Source of the DNA: Augochlora pura
Taxonomy: Eukaryota; Arthropoda; Insecta; Hymenoptera; Halictidae
Length of the DNA stretch: 64,000 nucleotides
Assembly (NCBI RefSeq): GCF_028453695.1
Contig: NC_135782.1
Location: forward strand, 434,001-498,000
Direction of reading: 5' to 3'
Below the pieces are notes generated by a model, which saw nothing but the letters and a program-made list of their open reading frames with translations, was not told the DNA's origin and ran no database searches. Of this stretch, positions 23,766 through 37,800 are shown one piece after another; the stretch's first letter is position 1, and every line of letters begins with the position of its first letter. The translations under genes were made by a program, and so were the position numbers.

Positions 23766-25286
23766 TACAGCAGTTAAATTTCCTTCACCTTCGTTACAAA
23801 CAGATCTTTGTTGTAGCAAGAACTGTTCTCAAAGATTGTTAACATGAATCTTTCGCAGTTATCGCATTTTCTTGAGTCTAAATTCTATATACAAAACGTT
23901 TTGGTCGGGCATACAATTGTCCTTAGTTAACAGACAACAAATTTGCCTAATAATTTAATTTTCTTAAAACGATTTAATGCGCAACTGCAAAAAATTCATA
24001 CAGAGACTATATTGGGTACTACTAAATTCAAAGCTTCGATAGTCTTATTCGTAATATCCTGTACACATATACATAGGTATATTAATGAGAATATCGTTAC
24101 AATAATTAAAATGCAAAATAATTTTTGAAAATTTATCAACATGAACATACCATATTATGAATAGCAAAGGTGTCATCAATGTTACAGCAATTTCGTTTTT
24201 AAATGCTAATAACTTGCTATTAAAAAATTATTTCTCACTAAAATGTAAAGAATGAGAAATTGATGTGATGATAAATGTAAATTATACTTCAAAGAAATTA
24301 CTGCCGAGAATGTAATGAACATGTATAATACGCAGTTAAGATTTTAATGAATATTGAATAATGATTCATTAAAATAGTTGTTTAATTATCAAAGTGCTAA
24401 AGAACTGCATAGAATTGTATTACAGTACTACTTCCTATTTCGCATATATTGGAAAGTATTTATGGGATTATTTTATTTGAAATTATTCTTCATCGTAAAT
24501 ACTTTATTGATAATCCCTTTGTACATGTGAAAGAAATGTATAAGACAGAAATTCAATTGACAAATTTCTTGTAAATGCATACAGTACTTAATTAAAATTT
24601 GCACTTATTTATATCAGTATGTAAAAAAAATTTCAGAAATTTTGAATCGTATGCGTTATGATAGAAAGGAGAATACGTACATAATAGCACATTTCGAAAA
24701 TCGACTACAAATGTATCAATTCTGTGAATGATACATGTAACATTATGCTTGTTTACGATAATAGGACAATTTTCTTTGAATGTCTGTATTTTTTATTCTA
24801 ATGTATTGTTCTGCATTTTTTTTTTTTATATTAGTCTGTGGTTTTGAAGATCATTCAAAAATACAGACAATCGTTTTATAAACTTTACAATATGATACGA
24901 AATGGAAATAGTCAGCGTTTATTTTTTCGCACGCGGTTATTAAGTGAAGAACAAACTATGTAAGCTTACTGAATAACAACTACCATTATGAAATATTTTT
25001 TTGTCACGTATATAAATAAAAAAACATAACCTAATTAATGCGACAATATATTATATTAATTGATATAAAGCATTTCTTTTATTTAATATTACAAGAACAA
25101 TAAAATATGTATCGCTACAAAAACAATACATACAATTATATTTATATATAAGATAAGTTTACTTGATTTTTTATTTTCTATGTATATAATGTTTATAATG
25201 AAAATTAAATTGTAAAAATATGAATCAAGTTCGTAAAATGTTTCTTTTGTGCTTTACCTATATGATATTGTGGAAAAATTATGTTG
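23766..25286. other. AT-rich spacer, probable 3' UTRs
   Basis: Non-coding between the last candidate exon of the DHHC locus and the HYI stop. It contains several AATAAA-type signals and homopolymer runs, including a T run at about 24818. No gene recognised. Confidence 0.5.
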
Positions 25287-26398
25287 CTACAACTGGTAGC
25301 CATATTTCTCTATCCAATCCAATCCTTTGACCGAAGATGATTTCGGATGGTATTCCAATCCAACATATCCATCATATCCTTCTGTTTCTAAGACAGAAAA
25401 TACGTATTCGTAGTTTATTTCTCCAGGTGTGTCGGGTTCGTTTCTATCTGGAACTTGGGCAATTTGCACATGGCCTGCAGATAAAAGAAACAGAAATGTA
25501 TGGTTTTAAGACCCGATTATTTGAAAATTTTTACATAAATGTATACCTATGTAAGGCATTAATTCCTTAATAGTTTTCGTAATGCTTCCACAAATTTGCT
25601 GTAGATGAAAAACATCGAGTAGTAACTTTAAATTCGGGCTATTTATCTTCTTCACTATATTTAAACCTGAATAAAACATTCATATGAATAATAGAAGCAT
25701 CTTATTTGATTATTATTTTTGACAACTTTAAATGACAACGTATATACCTTTTTCAAAACTGTTCATATAATAATTTGGAACAGCTGCGCTACTGATAGGT
25801 TCAATGAGACACACGATTCCTTCTTCTTTCAATTTCTCGACTGCATATAAAAGATTGTTTTCGTAAGCGTTGTCGTTAGCGGAAGTTGGCTGATTCACTT
25901 TACCAGACATTACATGAATCCTAATAGAGTTAAGCAGAAAATAAATTAGATGTCCTAAATATAATGGATACATTGTAATTATTTTTGATTAAGGTGAATA
26001 AAATTTTGTTACTTTTTACAGTTCAATGCTTTTGCATATTCTATCGTTGTCTCAATGCTTTTCTTGAAATTCTCTTCTTGTCCAGGAATTGCGGCATATC
26101 CTAATTCTCCTTTCGATGTATCACCTATTAAAATAAAAATATCTTAATAAGATCTTTATGAATATTATTTTCATCCTTACATTAATCATTATTTGTGCAT
26201 ACCTGTATAAACATTTATGAGAATTTGTTCCACATCAGCACTTCTTTTAGCCTCTAATATATCATTAACAGAGAAGTTAAGAGGGAAACCACTTTCCACA
26301 GCTTTAAAACCAGCACTTTTAGCTAATTTGTATCTTTCCTTGATAGATGATGCTTCTTTAAACATGAAAGACAAGTTGCTAGCAAACTTGAGACCCAT
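25287..26398 (-). CDS. HYI: Putative hydroxypyruvate isomerase
   Basis: TIM-barrel sugar-isomerase-like protein (AP endonuclease 2 fold) that interconverts hydroxypyruvate and tartronate semialdehyde in characterised relatives; the animal role is poorly known. Five exons: about 26398-26203, 26124-26013, 25919-25748, then one near 25669-25550, and 25475-25287. Total is roughly 260 residues. The start MGLKFASNLSFMFKE is typical, followed by RYKLAKSAGFKAVESGFP. Metal-ligand regions are visible: CLIEPISSAAVPNYYM (Glu), LKLLLDVFHLQ (Asp and His), GHVQIAQVPDRNEPDTPGE (Gln, Asp) and VGLEYHP (Glu). It is intact, with no key residue missing. Confidence 0.92.
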
Positions 26399-27164
26399 AT
26401 TGACGTGTACTTTCTCTTCAAAGCAAGTTTCACAATTGTGAATGTATAATAAAAACGATATTATTCTGCAGAAGCAATACTTATATAAGCCGTTTTATCT
26501 CTTTTAAGTATAGTAAATCACTATCATACAGCCAGATAAGAATCATATCTTGTTCTGTTAATATTATAAGGTACAAGTGTAGAAGAGTTTCAGTTTATCA
26601 TTCTCTATCAACGACTCAATCCTTAATGTATACACAATTTCATAATAATACTCGTTCTTTAATTCTGTGTAAAATACTTAATTTTATAATAAAAGCTTCG
26701 AAGCGCAATTAATTATTCTAGTATATCTAAGAACTTTGACATAACCATCTTTCTTAACCTCAATTTCAGAAATATTATAACGTAGTCAACTACGTAAAGT
26801 ATCGTTAAGTACATATTCAATGTGGACTCTTCTCTTATTAATGAACGTTCATTCAATACAGGGAAATTAAAAGAAAATTGTTATTATATAGATCGTAGAT
26901 TTTATTAAATATATCGAAATTTAATATATTTGTGTATTTGTGAAAGTATAAAATGTCCATTTCGATTTAACTCGTGAATTGGTATGCGTTTTCATTGAAA
27001 AATATAAAGCATATAACATTGCGTAGAGTAGTATACTCTATATTGAATGTCTTTACAAATACGTTTCTCGCGTAACATTTAAGCAGAATGTACTTAAAGC
27101 CAATGGAAATACAACATTATACGTTTAAACAGAAAGATTAAGAATTTAATTTTGATGTATATTA
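26399..27164. other. Spacer between HYI promoter and CCT8 3' end
   Basis: AT-rich, with no coding signal. It holds the HYI upstream region and the CCT8 3' UTR; both genes are on the minus strand. Confidence 0.5.
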
Positions 27165-29638
27165 TCACTCGTCGTCGTCGCGAATACCGCCACCTGGTAC
27201 TTTTGGACCACCAGCTCGTTTTGCCATTATGATCTGATCTACTTTGAGAACAGTACACGCGACGTCAACAGCGTATTTCAAACCCCATTGTTTCATTAAG
27301 AATAGGTCTAAAATTTCAGCTTCCGCAGCATCAATAAGTTCTGTACCCTTTGCCTAAAAATAGGTATACATTTGTTAACAGAACCGTGTAATGTCCAAAA
27401 TGAAGTATATTGAAACAAGATGGTCGAAAATACGTACATTAATGTCGAAACCATGATTTTTCTTGCCCTCTTTATGCGCTGCATAAAGTTTGGACAAGAG
27501 TTCAGAAGCATGACCACCGCTATTCTCTGCCAAGGTCTTCGGGAACACTTCTAAAGCAGTTGCAAACCTACGTGCTGCATACTGTTCTAAACCAGGTAAG
27601 GTATCTGCGTATGTGACAAGTTGCGATGCTAGTTCAATCTCGGTAGCTCCTGCACCAGGAAGGAATCTTCCATCTCTCGTTATTCCTTTAAATGTATTTA
27701 CTCCATCATCGATCGCCCTCTCGATATCATCCATGTAATTGTCGGTAGATCCACGAATAATTACAGTACTAATACGACTTTCCTTGCCATTTATCGTAAA
27801 TTTTACTACAATGGTATCTCCTATTTCATCGATGCAAACGGAATCTGCGAATCCTAACTCTTGTTTCGATGGTGGTACCTTAACACAAAGTCAATTGATA
27901 GACGATTGTCTGCGTGTAAAAGGAAGAAGTACATAGAACCAAATTGATTACCAATTTTGAAAGAGCGGTGGACCCAACGCTTTTACATAATCTTCTAAGA
28001 TCGAATTTGCTAGGTATACGGACCGCCATTAAGTTGTATACTTCCATATAATGTAAAGCCATGTCACCAAATTTTCCTCCAGACACTATTACCGTTGCTC
28101 CACTGTCGACGATTGCTTTTATTTGACTTTCTAGTAGAGATTCCTCTCCTCGAGAAAATTTCATTAATTCGTCCGCCGATTTGATCAATACAGTTCCTTT
28201 TGTCTCAGTTTGCATAACATCGACAGCACAGGTATAAACAGCAATTTTAGCATTATCTTTTTTCACAACATTCCCTTCTACTTGTCGTTTGAATATCATT
28301 CCCTGAATAACTTCGGAACTGGATAGACCGCTACCGAGTATTTTACAGACGCGTACGTTGTCTACATTGAAAGTAGTTTTCTCTGGTAAAATAGATACAC
28401 ATGCTTTTGTAACAAGTGAAGCAAGTGCATCTTCGTTTCCATATTGTTTGCTCATAATAGCTGTTTTAATTCCAACTTTTACTTTCTCTTGGTCTCTATA
28501 ATCCTGTATTTCATGGCAAACCAATGTTGGTAATATTTCCAATGTTTTCTTCAACGATGCTTCGTATCCTTCAACTATTTCGGATACATTGATTCCCTAC
28601 CATAAAACAAATTATGTTGTAACATTATTTTATAATTACATTTATTACTATAGTGTAAGTGTTAACGCATCTTACCAAGCGAAGCAATTCTTCTGCAGCT
28701 TCAAGAAGTGCCCCAGCAAAGATTATAACAAAATTTGTACCATCACCAACTTCTGCCTCTTGCATCTTTGATGCCAAAACCAATAATTTAGCTGCCGGAT
28801 GTTCAACCTCCAATGCGCTAATGATTGTTGCCGCATCATTAGTAACAAATAATTTCTCTATATGATCAATCACCATTTTATTCATGCCATTTGGCCCATA
28901 TGCAGTTCTTACAGTTTGAGCAAAAAGCTGGCAAGCTTGTATGTTTCTATATATAGCTTCTTCGAGTCCTGAAAAATACTAAAACAAAGAGAAAAAATAT
29001 ATTAAACTGTTCCATATATATATATATATAGTCACGAATTATATAGCTTTTAAAATTTCAATAAAAATACACAAAGTAGAAACTGCCTAAGTTTAATCAA
29101 TATTTATTAATGCAAATCATGGAAACAAAAATGAATGGAATTTTATATCAACTATTCAATTAATAAATGCTGCTATTATAGTAACAATAAACTGTGCAAC
29201 ATTGAATTCTCTCTACAAATGAAATGAAAATATTCATTGCAATACTATTATTTATAATTTATTAAAGCGTAAACATTTCTTTTTTTTTTCGCCATTGTAT
29301 ATATGTATATAGACAACTTATAAATTATAAACCGGTAACAGATAATTGGGCCAACAGAAAAAGGAAAACATGAATAATTAAAGAATTTTAGTTAATCCTA
29401 TAGTACGATGCCTTTTTAATATAATACGAATGCTATGATAAATATGTATTATGCCTATAAAAGGCAACGTTCATTCTATTTCGAAGGAAAAACATTACTT
29501 CATCGTAGCCCGACATCATCCTACGAAGCCGTATGAATTATTTATTATAAAATATTGCTAATGATTTTCACAACTTACGCGAGCTCCGTCTTTAAGCATT
29601 TGGGCTATGCCCGGTGCCTTCGGTACATGTAAAGCCAT
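27165..29638 (-). CDS. CCT8: CCT8, T-complex chaperonin theta subunit
   Basis: One of eight subunits of the cytosolic TRiC/CCT chaperonin, which folds actin, tubulin and other clients using ATP. Five exons: 29638-29579, 28978-28676, 28596-27952, 27878-27438, 27353-27165. Phases close to give 545 residues (548 in human). The theta-specific start MALHVPKAPGIAQMLKDGAR is present. The ATP site is GPNGMNKMVID followed by GDGTN (in EVGDGTNFVIIFAG). The second nucleotide region is GAGATEIELA, and the C-terminus is KRAGGPKVPGGGIRDDDE. Intron 1 contains a TA dinucleotide run (29014-29030). It lies head to head with G-gamma-1. Confidence 0.97.
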
Positions 29639-29792
29639 TTCTTTTCTCGAAATTAAAAGATCTTCTCACGTGCAATTCACAATTGATATACGGTATGCAT
29701 GTACACCAAAGACTACAGAGCAATAGAGCACCGGCGTAGATGACAGAAACGAAATCTCGGCTTTATTTCAGTTTTCAACAATCGCTTTCGGA

Positions 29793-29802
29793 GCGCATGC
29801 GC
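29793..29802. promoter_or_regulatory. NRF-1-type palindrome in CCT8 promoter
   Basis: GCGCATGCGC within GAGCGCATGCGCGCA is a perfect match to the NRF-1 consensus core (YGCGCAYGCGCR). It is about 155 bases upstream of the CCT8 start. In insects the orthologous factor is erect wing. Such a GC-only palindrome is unlikely by chance in this AT-rich DNA. Binding is inferred. Confidence 0.55.
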
Positions 29803-29980
29803 GCAACTACTATTCGTAGTTCTGCAAAGAAAAGTGCAAATGGAAGATCGTAGATGATAGAATCTTCTAAAACTTCGAGTTTTTGTACATATAGTACATA
29901 TATGCATATACGTCTCTTTTTGTACAATGTAACAATGTTGATTCACCACTGTAATGATACCTTAATCTCTGCGCGCTTTA

Positions 29981-30075
29981 AGGAAGCGCGTGTATCCCCG
30001 CCGTTTTATTAGGCATCCAATCCTGCCTTGATATTGAACTGTCAACCAATCAGAGCAAAGCAATTCCTACTCCTA
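29981..30075 (+). promoter_or_regulatory. Paired-CCAAT repeat element, copy C (CCT8/G-gamma-1 promoter)
   Basis: CCAATC boxes start at 30017 and 30046, 29 bases apart, which is 11 bases (one helical turn) less than in copies A and D. The left flank GCGCGTGTATCCCC...TTTTATTAGGCATCCAATCC parallels copy A. CCAATCAGAGCAAAG parallels copies A and B. AAGGAAGCGC matches copy B. Confidence 0.6.
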
Positions 30076-30519
30076 TTCTCACTAACGAAACATGTTTCGT
30101 CCGGAGGGGTGCGAGGAAACTTGGGTACCTACCATACGCATGCAGTATATTTTGTCATGAGAATCAGCTTTAAGGGATAGGCTCTCATTGTAAACTTTGA
30201 TAAACTGTAAGAATTATCGAGAAAAATAGCAATCAATAGCAATTACTTACTACTTAGTTTGTTATTATTAAATTGGTAAATAGTGCTTGAATATTACAAA
30301 AGTTAAATTAGAAATTTAGATCACTGTACACGTATTAATAATATTTTAGCATAATAATGTCTAAACATAAATAATAATAATAAATGTTGGTATTGCAAGA
30401 CCAACCATACAAGTTTTCATAACTCAAGCAAATAATTATTGATAATTCCAGGAAATATAAAGTGAGTTTCTTCTACTTTACGGGTGTCTGAGAGGAAATC
30501 TTTATTGCCTGCAACTGTT

Positions 30520-30732
30520 ATGGATATGGTGATCACAAATTTGCAACAACAACGTCAAATTACCGAGCAGTTTCGTCGCGAAGCTGCCCTTAAACGGATC
30601 ACAGTAAGCAAAGCTGTGGAAGACATCATGAAATATATCACCGAACATGAGCAAGAAGATTGTTTGCTAGTTGGTTTTTCATCGCAAAAATCTAATCCCT
30701 TTCGAGAAAAAAGTTCGTGTACCATTCTTTAA
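30520..30732 (+). CDS. Ggamma1: G protein gamma-1 subunit
   Basis: Small prenylated partner of G-beta in heterotrimeric G proteins at the plasma membrane. Coding is in one exon of 70 residues, starting MDMVITNLQQQRQITEQFRR, the length of the Drosophila protein. Hallmarks: an N-terminal coiled coil, the conserved YITEHEQEDCLLVGF and NPFREK segments, and the CAAX box CTIL, whose terminal Leu predicts geranylgeranylation. An open frame extends upstream to 30484 but has no ATG there, and an acceptor lies at about 30451, so that part is 5' UTR. Its expression probably shares the promoter with CCT8. Confidence 0.96.
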   Translation: MDMVITNLQQQRQITEQFRREAALKRITVSKAVEDIMKYITEHEQEDCLLVGFSSQKSNPFREKSSCTIL

Positions 30733-31878
30733 ACTTGCCTGCCTGAAATGAAAAATGTGTGAACTCGATTCATTTTTATGAAGTATTTGAATTATTTTAA
30801 CATGTTTGTAGCGATAAAAGCATTTTTCAATTGTCTAATTAACAACTTTTCTATAAAAAAGAAAAAATAGTTAAATCTTGTGACACGATCAACTGAAATT
30901 GTTATATAATTGTTCCTGTATTTAATCTCATATAGATGCAAAATTATTTTTCTATACTATTAGATCCAAGAAAGAGAATCTCAGATATGAAAATAGATGA
31001 GTGTTTATGCGCAAAAGTTTTACATGTATTAATCTATATGTCTACATTTGTATACAGAAGCCGAAGACTGTTTTCTATAACATTGCTTTTATAAAATGTT
31101 TAAGAAATTACTGTATTTTTATAGGAAGACAGAAAACGAAAATATCTACTGTTACCAACCATTGTAATCTATACAAAATTTGCTGACATGTTAATATGAT
31201 AATCATATTTATATTTACATCAATATTTTTGTAAGTTTTATCAAAATACCATTGTATAGCTCCTCTAATGCTCTTACAAAATAGAGTACATACAAGTGTG
31301 CAAGTATGTCAAATAAGTATTTGAAACCATTGAATTTAAGAAAATAAAATTACATTATAATTATAGCAGAAACTTTATTATTTTTTCTATAACATAGAAG
31401 GTAAATATGTTGTTCTACATAAATCTGTATGTTAATTAGACTAGAAGGTACAATTTATGTACGTGTACATAAAATGTATAAACATGTAAGTACGTTTTTT
31501 ATATCCGTGCATACATATATACACACGCATATCATACTTAGGATTGGAATTGCTTGGAATCACTTACGATTATCTTTTGTCTTTATTAAGTCCTTATGTT
31601 TAATACTGGTTATTTAAGGATTAGTCTCCTTTAAAACTTACATACAATTTTATGTAGAAAATAACGGTCGAATTATATATATGGAAGTTATTACGTATTT
31701 GGAGAAAAGAATGTACAACTATAAAACTTGGTATGAAAATTGTCAAATTAACCTAAAGTACAATGTGTTATAGTAGAATCAAGAATTAACATATCCTTGA
31801 CATAACCTTCCACAATATATGCGTATATTTACTTAATCATGTAAATATTAGTAACTAATTTATTTACAGGGGTTAAGC
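30733..31878. other. Spacer between G-gamma-1 and REV3L
   Basis: AT-rich 3' UTR of the gamma subunit and upstream region of REV3L. TATTTACAG at 31862-31869, just before the REV3L ATG, suggests an upstream non-coding exon. Short plus-strand frames here (31001-31186, 31429-31617) have no recognisable content. Confidence 0.5.
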
Positions 31879-34800
31879 ATGTTTTCTATTAATTTAGTAA
31901 CATTAGACAGTTATCAATCGGCTCCGCTGACTGGATTAGATGTAACATTTTCAGATTTTCGTGGGACAGAAATCAAGCATGTCCCAATTATTAGAATATT
32001 CGGGTCTACTCCAAAGGGTAAGTAGTGTTATGACAATTGAATCTTCCAACAATTATGGGGGTAAATGTGACAGTGTTATTTCAATTAAATCTTTCAGTAA
32101 TCATCTCACGGTTATCTTTTTTATTCAGGATTAAAAACATGCCTCCATATACATGGTGTATTTCCATATATTTATGTACCATGTACGATAGAGGAGAATA
32201 CAGATAGTTATATGTACAGATTAGCTGCAGCAATGGATTCTGCAATTAATGTATCTCTGGGAGCAGCAATGTCTAAAACTCAACATGTTTATAAAATTCA
32301 AAGAATTTCTGGAATGTAGGAGGACTTTATTTATTAATGAAACATGAATTTAGACTTCCAAATCAATGCTCTCATCTACAATACTAATACAGCGCAAAAC
32401 ATGTATGTTTCAGTCCATTCTATGGATATCACGAGAAGGAACATTTATTTTTTAAAATCTATTTTTATAATCCATCTGTAATTAAACGTGCAGCTGATTT
32501 GTTACAGGTAAATAATTTCTATATTTTTAGTTAATCTGATGATGCATAATGTTACATAGGAATAATAATAAATCTACTGTTATAGAATGGTGCAATACTT
32601 AATCAAAATTTACAACCACATGAAGCTCATATTCCTTTCATATTACAATTTATGATAGATTACAATCTCTATGGTATGAGCTTAATAAATTTAAAAGATG
32701 TTAAGTATAGACAACATGTAGCAACAGGATCCAAGAACAGCTCTCAAAATGAGACCTGCTTAAATTTTAATGAATCACAGGTCCACCTTCCTACATCTGT
32801 TATTAGACAAAGCACATGTAAATTAGAAGTAGATGCAAGAGCAACTGAAATACTCAATAAAGAAGAACTTGAAAATGGTTTAGATTTGAATCCTGGTATT
32901 GCAGCAATATGGAATAATGAAAAGTATAGAAGAGATATCAAAGGTTTACAGCAAGCTGAATCCCAATTATTATATACAAATACAAACAGTAGAATTTACA
33001 GTCCAACCGACAATGATATTTATCAGGAAAAAAGGTTAATACAAAGATTGCAAACTATTTCCCAGGTATGATAAGTCAGCACGCGATATGTAGTTTGAAT
33101 GTAAATAGAAATCTAAAATAACTTGCTTCTATGTTAAGACGAGTTTGACAACAATATCGACAAAATCGTCTGCATCTCATTACCCATTGGAAGTTCAAGG
33201 TGAAGATAATTCTCTTAATGCTTCGCATGTGTCGAATCATTATAAACTGAACTCGCCAAATAAGAAAAATGAAGGTCAAATATTATCAAGCAATGAATCA
33301 TTAAATTTTGAGAAATTCAATGCATCAATACAAACTTTATCACAGGACAAAGCTACAGACACCAGTGTTTGTAAGTAAAAACAATAGATGATGAATAAAT
33401 TTATTTATAACGGTAAATATTCTTCGTAACGAATCATTTTATTTGCAGTGGATATAGATGATGTACACTTAATTGAAATATTAGCCAATTTAGCAGAATC
33501 AAACGAAGAAGTTTCTGTTGACAATGATAGCATGTTAACTTCTCAGTATTCTATGCTGAGCAACGAAATTAGAGAAGATAATGAAGATGAAGATGAAGTT
33601 GAAGATTTAAATATTACAAGCCTAGATTTATATAGTTCATGGAATACAATTCCCAAGACTGCTAGTCAGTTAAGTACAATTGATTTGGAAAATAAAGAAG
33701 TTGAAATTGAAAATGGAACATCTACCAAGCTGGATGATGAAGATGTTACTTTGTTGAACTTTCCACAGTACGATGGTTCAAACGATTTCATTTATAAAAA
33801 TGATAAACAGTTGCAGATGAAATCCTCCAAAAATGAAAATATAATATTGAAATCTATAAACTCTATTAAAATATGGGAACATGATAGTTTGCTAGGAAAA
33901 TTGTCTCATCTTAATTCCAACATCGTATTGACTGCAACGAAGAAGTTACGTCAAATTCTACTGAATCGCTCTCTTTCACAGTCAATTGCATTTAATTCAA
34001 TATTATTTCATGAAAAACAAAGGCGTGATTGTAGAAATATGGAAAGTAAAATAATGGAAATTGTTATGGAATATGAATGGGATCATCAAGATTTAGATGT
34101 GTACGATATCGATGATACGGATCACGCATTATTATTATTTGATCATTCAAATTTAATAAATACAAGTGATCATAATGAATCGCATTCTAATGCTTGTAAT
34201 CGCTTAATGGAAGTGGAAATACCATCGTTCGATGGCAATGCAGTTGATAGTTCAAGTGATTCCGACTTGGATCCAGATATTACTACTGATAGACAAGAGG
34301 AACGCATTTGCGTTTATAAGTCATGCAAGAAATTAAAACATGAAGAGCGTATAGTCAATGTTTCATTAAAAAAACGAAAATTAGAGTTTGGAAACTCAAG
34401 TTCAGGCTCTCAACAAATACGATGTCGTACTCCAATTAAAACAAGATGTTTGCAAAGTCCTTGTTCAACAAAAAGATATTCAGCCCTCGATATAGCAATA
34501 ATGTCTCCAAAAGCAAAAGAATTTTTTGGAAAAATAGATTCATTGGAAAACAAACCATGTAGTTCGATATCTACATTTAATGCAACAAATCGAGACAAAA
34601 ATCAATTTGATGAAAATTATTCCGAAGATTCACTTTCAGTGGAGAAGATTATAAGCGAATCACAAACACATAAACCTGCTGCTAGTATTCCTGTCACAAA
34701 TTTGATCGACGATAAGTATTCTTTAAAAACATGCACAAAAGAAGACGAGAAAACGAATGGAAATTATTTATGCGAAGGAAGTTTATCAAATGAGATGCTA

Positions 34801-37800
34801 CATGAATACAATGAAGACGATATTGAAGGTGGAGAAAATATTTGCAGTATGATGTATACTCAATTCCTCAATAAAAAATTAAGTTTGGAGGCAGGGAATT
34901 TGAGCCTTTCATCATCAGATTCTGCATACAATATTGCAAAAAACAAACTGGTTACAATTACTACAAAATTTAATTCACCAACAAGAGAAAGGATTAAAAA
35001 TACTATGAAAATATATAACGATCTCAAATCGAACGGACCATTTTTCAGCAAAAAGATCGACCTCCTAAAACACAAAGAAAATTCAAGGAAAAATAATAAC
35101 ATTGAGGATGTGATTCCCTTTAAATCTAGTTTAAATAGAGTTACTGGTATCGAATTATGGCGTAGAGTGAAAATAAATGAGTTTTATCCTTCTGGATTAC
35201 AAATAAAGTCATGTGACATAAAGAAAGTTCTAACAGGGCATTGTTCGACGACAATTCAACCTCTTACTCGACCACCTACTTCAAAAACTATTAAAACTTG
35301 GTTGCAAGCAAAAAAGTACTTGTACAAACGAAATAGTAAATATCCTGAAATAAAAAGTGACTCAGAAACAAAAAAGACAAACGAAGATATCAATACTGAA
35401 ACAAATGATATGATTAATGAAAAACTTGTCACTGATATTAAATATATAAAAGAACAATCGCAAAGCTCTAATACATCGCGCTGTTTAAGTGGATCTAATG
35501 ATAGTATGAATCCTTCTTTAAGAAAAATACTTGAGAATCCATTATTATATAAAAATAATGACACACAGCATGTGGGGATTTCATATGGTCAGATAGAATA
35601 TTCTATAAAAGAACATAGTGGTAATGCTGCAGATGAAAATTTTCAAAATGCCAAAGGTCTATTAGCGGTAAATAATTAACGGTAACAATATCTTTTGTAA
35701 AATGATAGTTCCATAATGAATATTATGAATATATTTTGTATTCATTATTACAGCATCAATATTTAACAATATTATCATTGGAAGTACACGTGGTTACACG
35801 TGGTAAACTTCTTCCTGATCCAGAATACGATTCGATTGAAGCAATATTCTATGCTATTCACAACGATGTTCCATCATTGATGGATACTCATCAAATAGTA
35901 CATGGTAGGCATGTAAATATGATATTCTGTCAGCAAGTTTCAAACACATTTATTTGTCCAGGTGCTATCGTTGTAAATTCTTCTATAAATGATTCAAGGA
36001 TGAAAACTGTTTATTCGAGCAGTACGACGTGTCCGACGTCGTATGTATCCAGCGAAAAGGATTTACTAAATAGCCTAATAACATTGCTCAGGCACTGTGA
36101 TCCAGACATCTTAGTTGGTTGGGAAATAGAATCTCATTCGTGGGGATACATTTTACAGCGGGCTAACCACATAGGTTTTTCTAATCTTGCATGGCAAATT
36201 TCAAGAATTTCAAATGTTGCTCCGATTTCGAAAGATCAGGCATGGGATAAAGATATTTTATGTGAAGCAAAGATACCAGGTAGAATCATTCTTGATGTTT
36301 GGCGGATAATGCGTCATGAAATAGGTAAAGTATACATTTTGGAAACATAAACGCATGTAAATGTTTATACATTGATCATCGTATTCATATTATTTTACAG
36401 CATTATTGAATTACACATTTGAAAATGTTATGTATCATGTGTTGCGTGAAAGAATTTCATGTCCTACATTTCAACATTTAACCGATTGGTGGAAGCATAA
36501 CAATGTAACAACACACTGGAAAGTAATCTTTCATTATGTTACAAGGGTTGTCGGTACGCTTAGAATACTTCTGCATCTTGATATCATTGGTTCGTATTTA
36601 TTTCAATAATACCTACATAAATAATGATAATCGTATGGAGAACTTAAAGATGTTGATATTAAATATTTGACTAGATGAAAAATTTCAGGAAAAACTTGCG
36701 AGCATGCACGACTATTTGGAATACAATTTTATGAAGTTTTTTCTCGTGGTTCCCAGTTTCGTGTTGAATCGATGATGTTGAGACTCGCGAAACCATTGAA
36801 TTATATAGCTGTTTCACCAGCTGTGCAACAGAGAGCTAGAATGCGGGCACCTGAATCACTTCCACTTATTATGGAACCACAATCTACCCTTTATACCGAT
36901 CCTATAGTGGTTCTTGATTTTCAAAGCTTGTATCCAAGCATTATCATTGCTTATAATTATTGCTTCTCCACATGTTTGGGTCGTTTAGAACATGTTGGCC
37001 AGTAAGTATAACATTAATATGTCTAATCTCTGCCGAAATATGTGATAAATAGCTTTACATATCTTTTTGTAGACATGAACCGTTTGAGTTTGGCGCGGCT
37101 ATGTTGAAAGTACAGAAGAGGACTATTGAAAGTTTACGAGGCAAAATAAATTTCTCACCGTGCGGCGTAGCTTTTGTTAAACCAGAGATACGTTTTGGAA
37201 TATTACCACGTATGCTCACAGAAATTCTAAACACAAGATTAATGGTAAAACAGTCTATGAAACTCCATGGAAACGAAAATCGTGTACTGCAGCGTGTTCT
37301 TCATTCTCAACAATTGGGACTTAAACTGATTGCGAATGTTACCTACGGCTATACGTCTGCCAATTTTAGTGGAAGAATGCCATGCATTGAAGTACATGAT
37401 TATTTTACATTTATGTGTAAAAATGAAATTATTTCATGTTTTTTTTTAAAAGCAAAAGTAATTGTAACCATGTATATTCTCAGGTTGGAGACAGTGTTGT
37501 TAGTAAAGGAAGAGAAACGCTTGAAAGAGCAATCAAAATTGTGGAGTCTACACCAAAATGGGGAGCACAAGTTGTCTATGGCGACACAGATTCGTTGTTC
37601 ATTCTTCTACCAGGAAAATCAAAGGATGAAGCATTTACTATTGGTAACGAAATGGCTGATACAATTACCACAGCTAATCCACCTCCAGTGAAATTGAAGT
37701 TCGAAAAAGTTTTACTACCATCGATATTACAAGTAATATTCTTATATCGCAATATTAATGATCTTTAATTGAAACGTACAATACTAAAAAATTGTTTTAC

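Larger units (their letters stand above)
29639..30519. promoter_or_regulatory. CCT8/G-gamma-1 shared divergent promoter region
   Basis: About 0.9 kb between the two ATGs. It contains an NRF-1-like site at 29793 and CCAAT element copy C at about 29981-30075. A splice acceptor (ATTCCAG, about 30451) implies a non-coding first exon for the gamma subunit. Open frames here are not coding-like. Confidence 0.55.

Noticed and set aside
30484..30519. Upstream extension of G-gamma-1 (MSERKSLL...)
   Set aside because: The frame begins at GTG, not ATG, lies between a splice acceptor and the true ATG, and the 70-residue form matches the insect family length.
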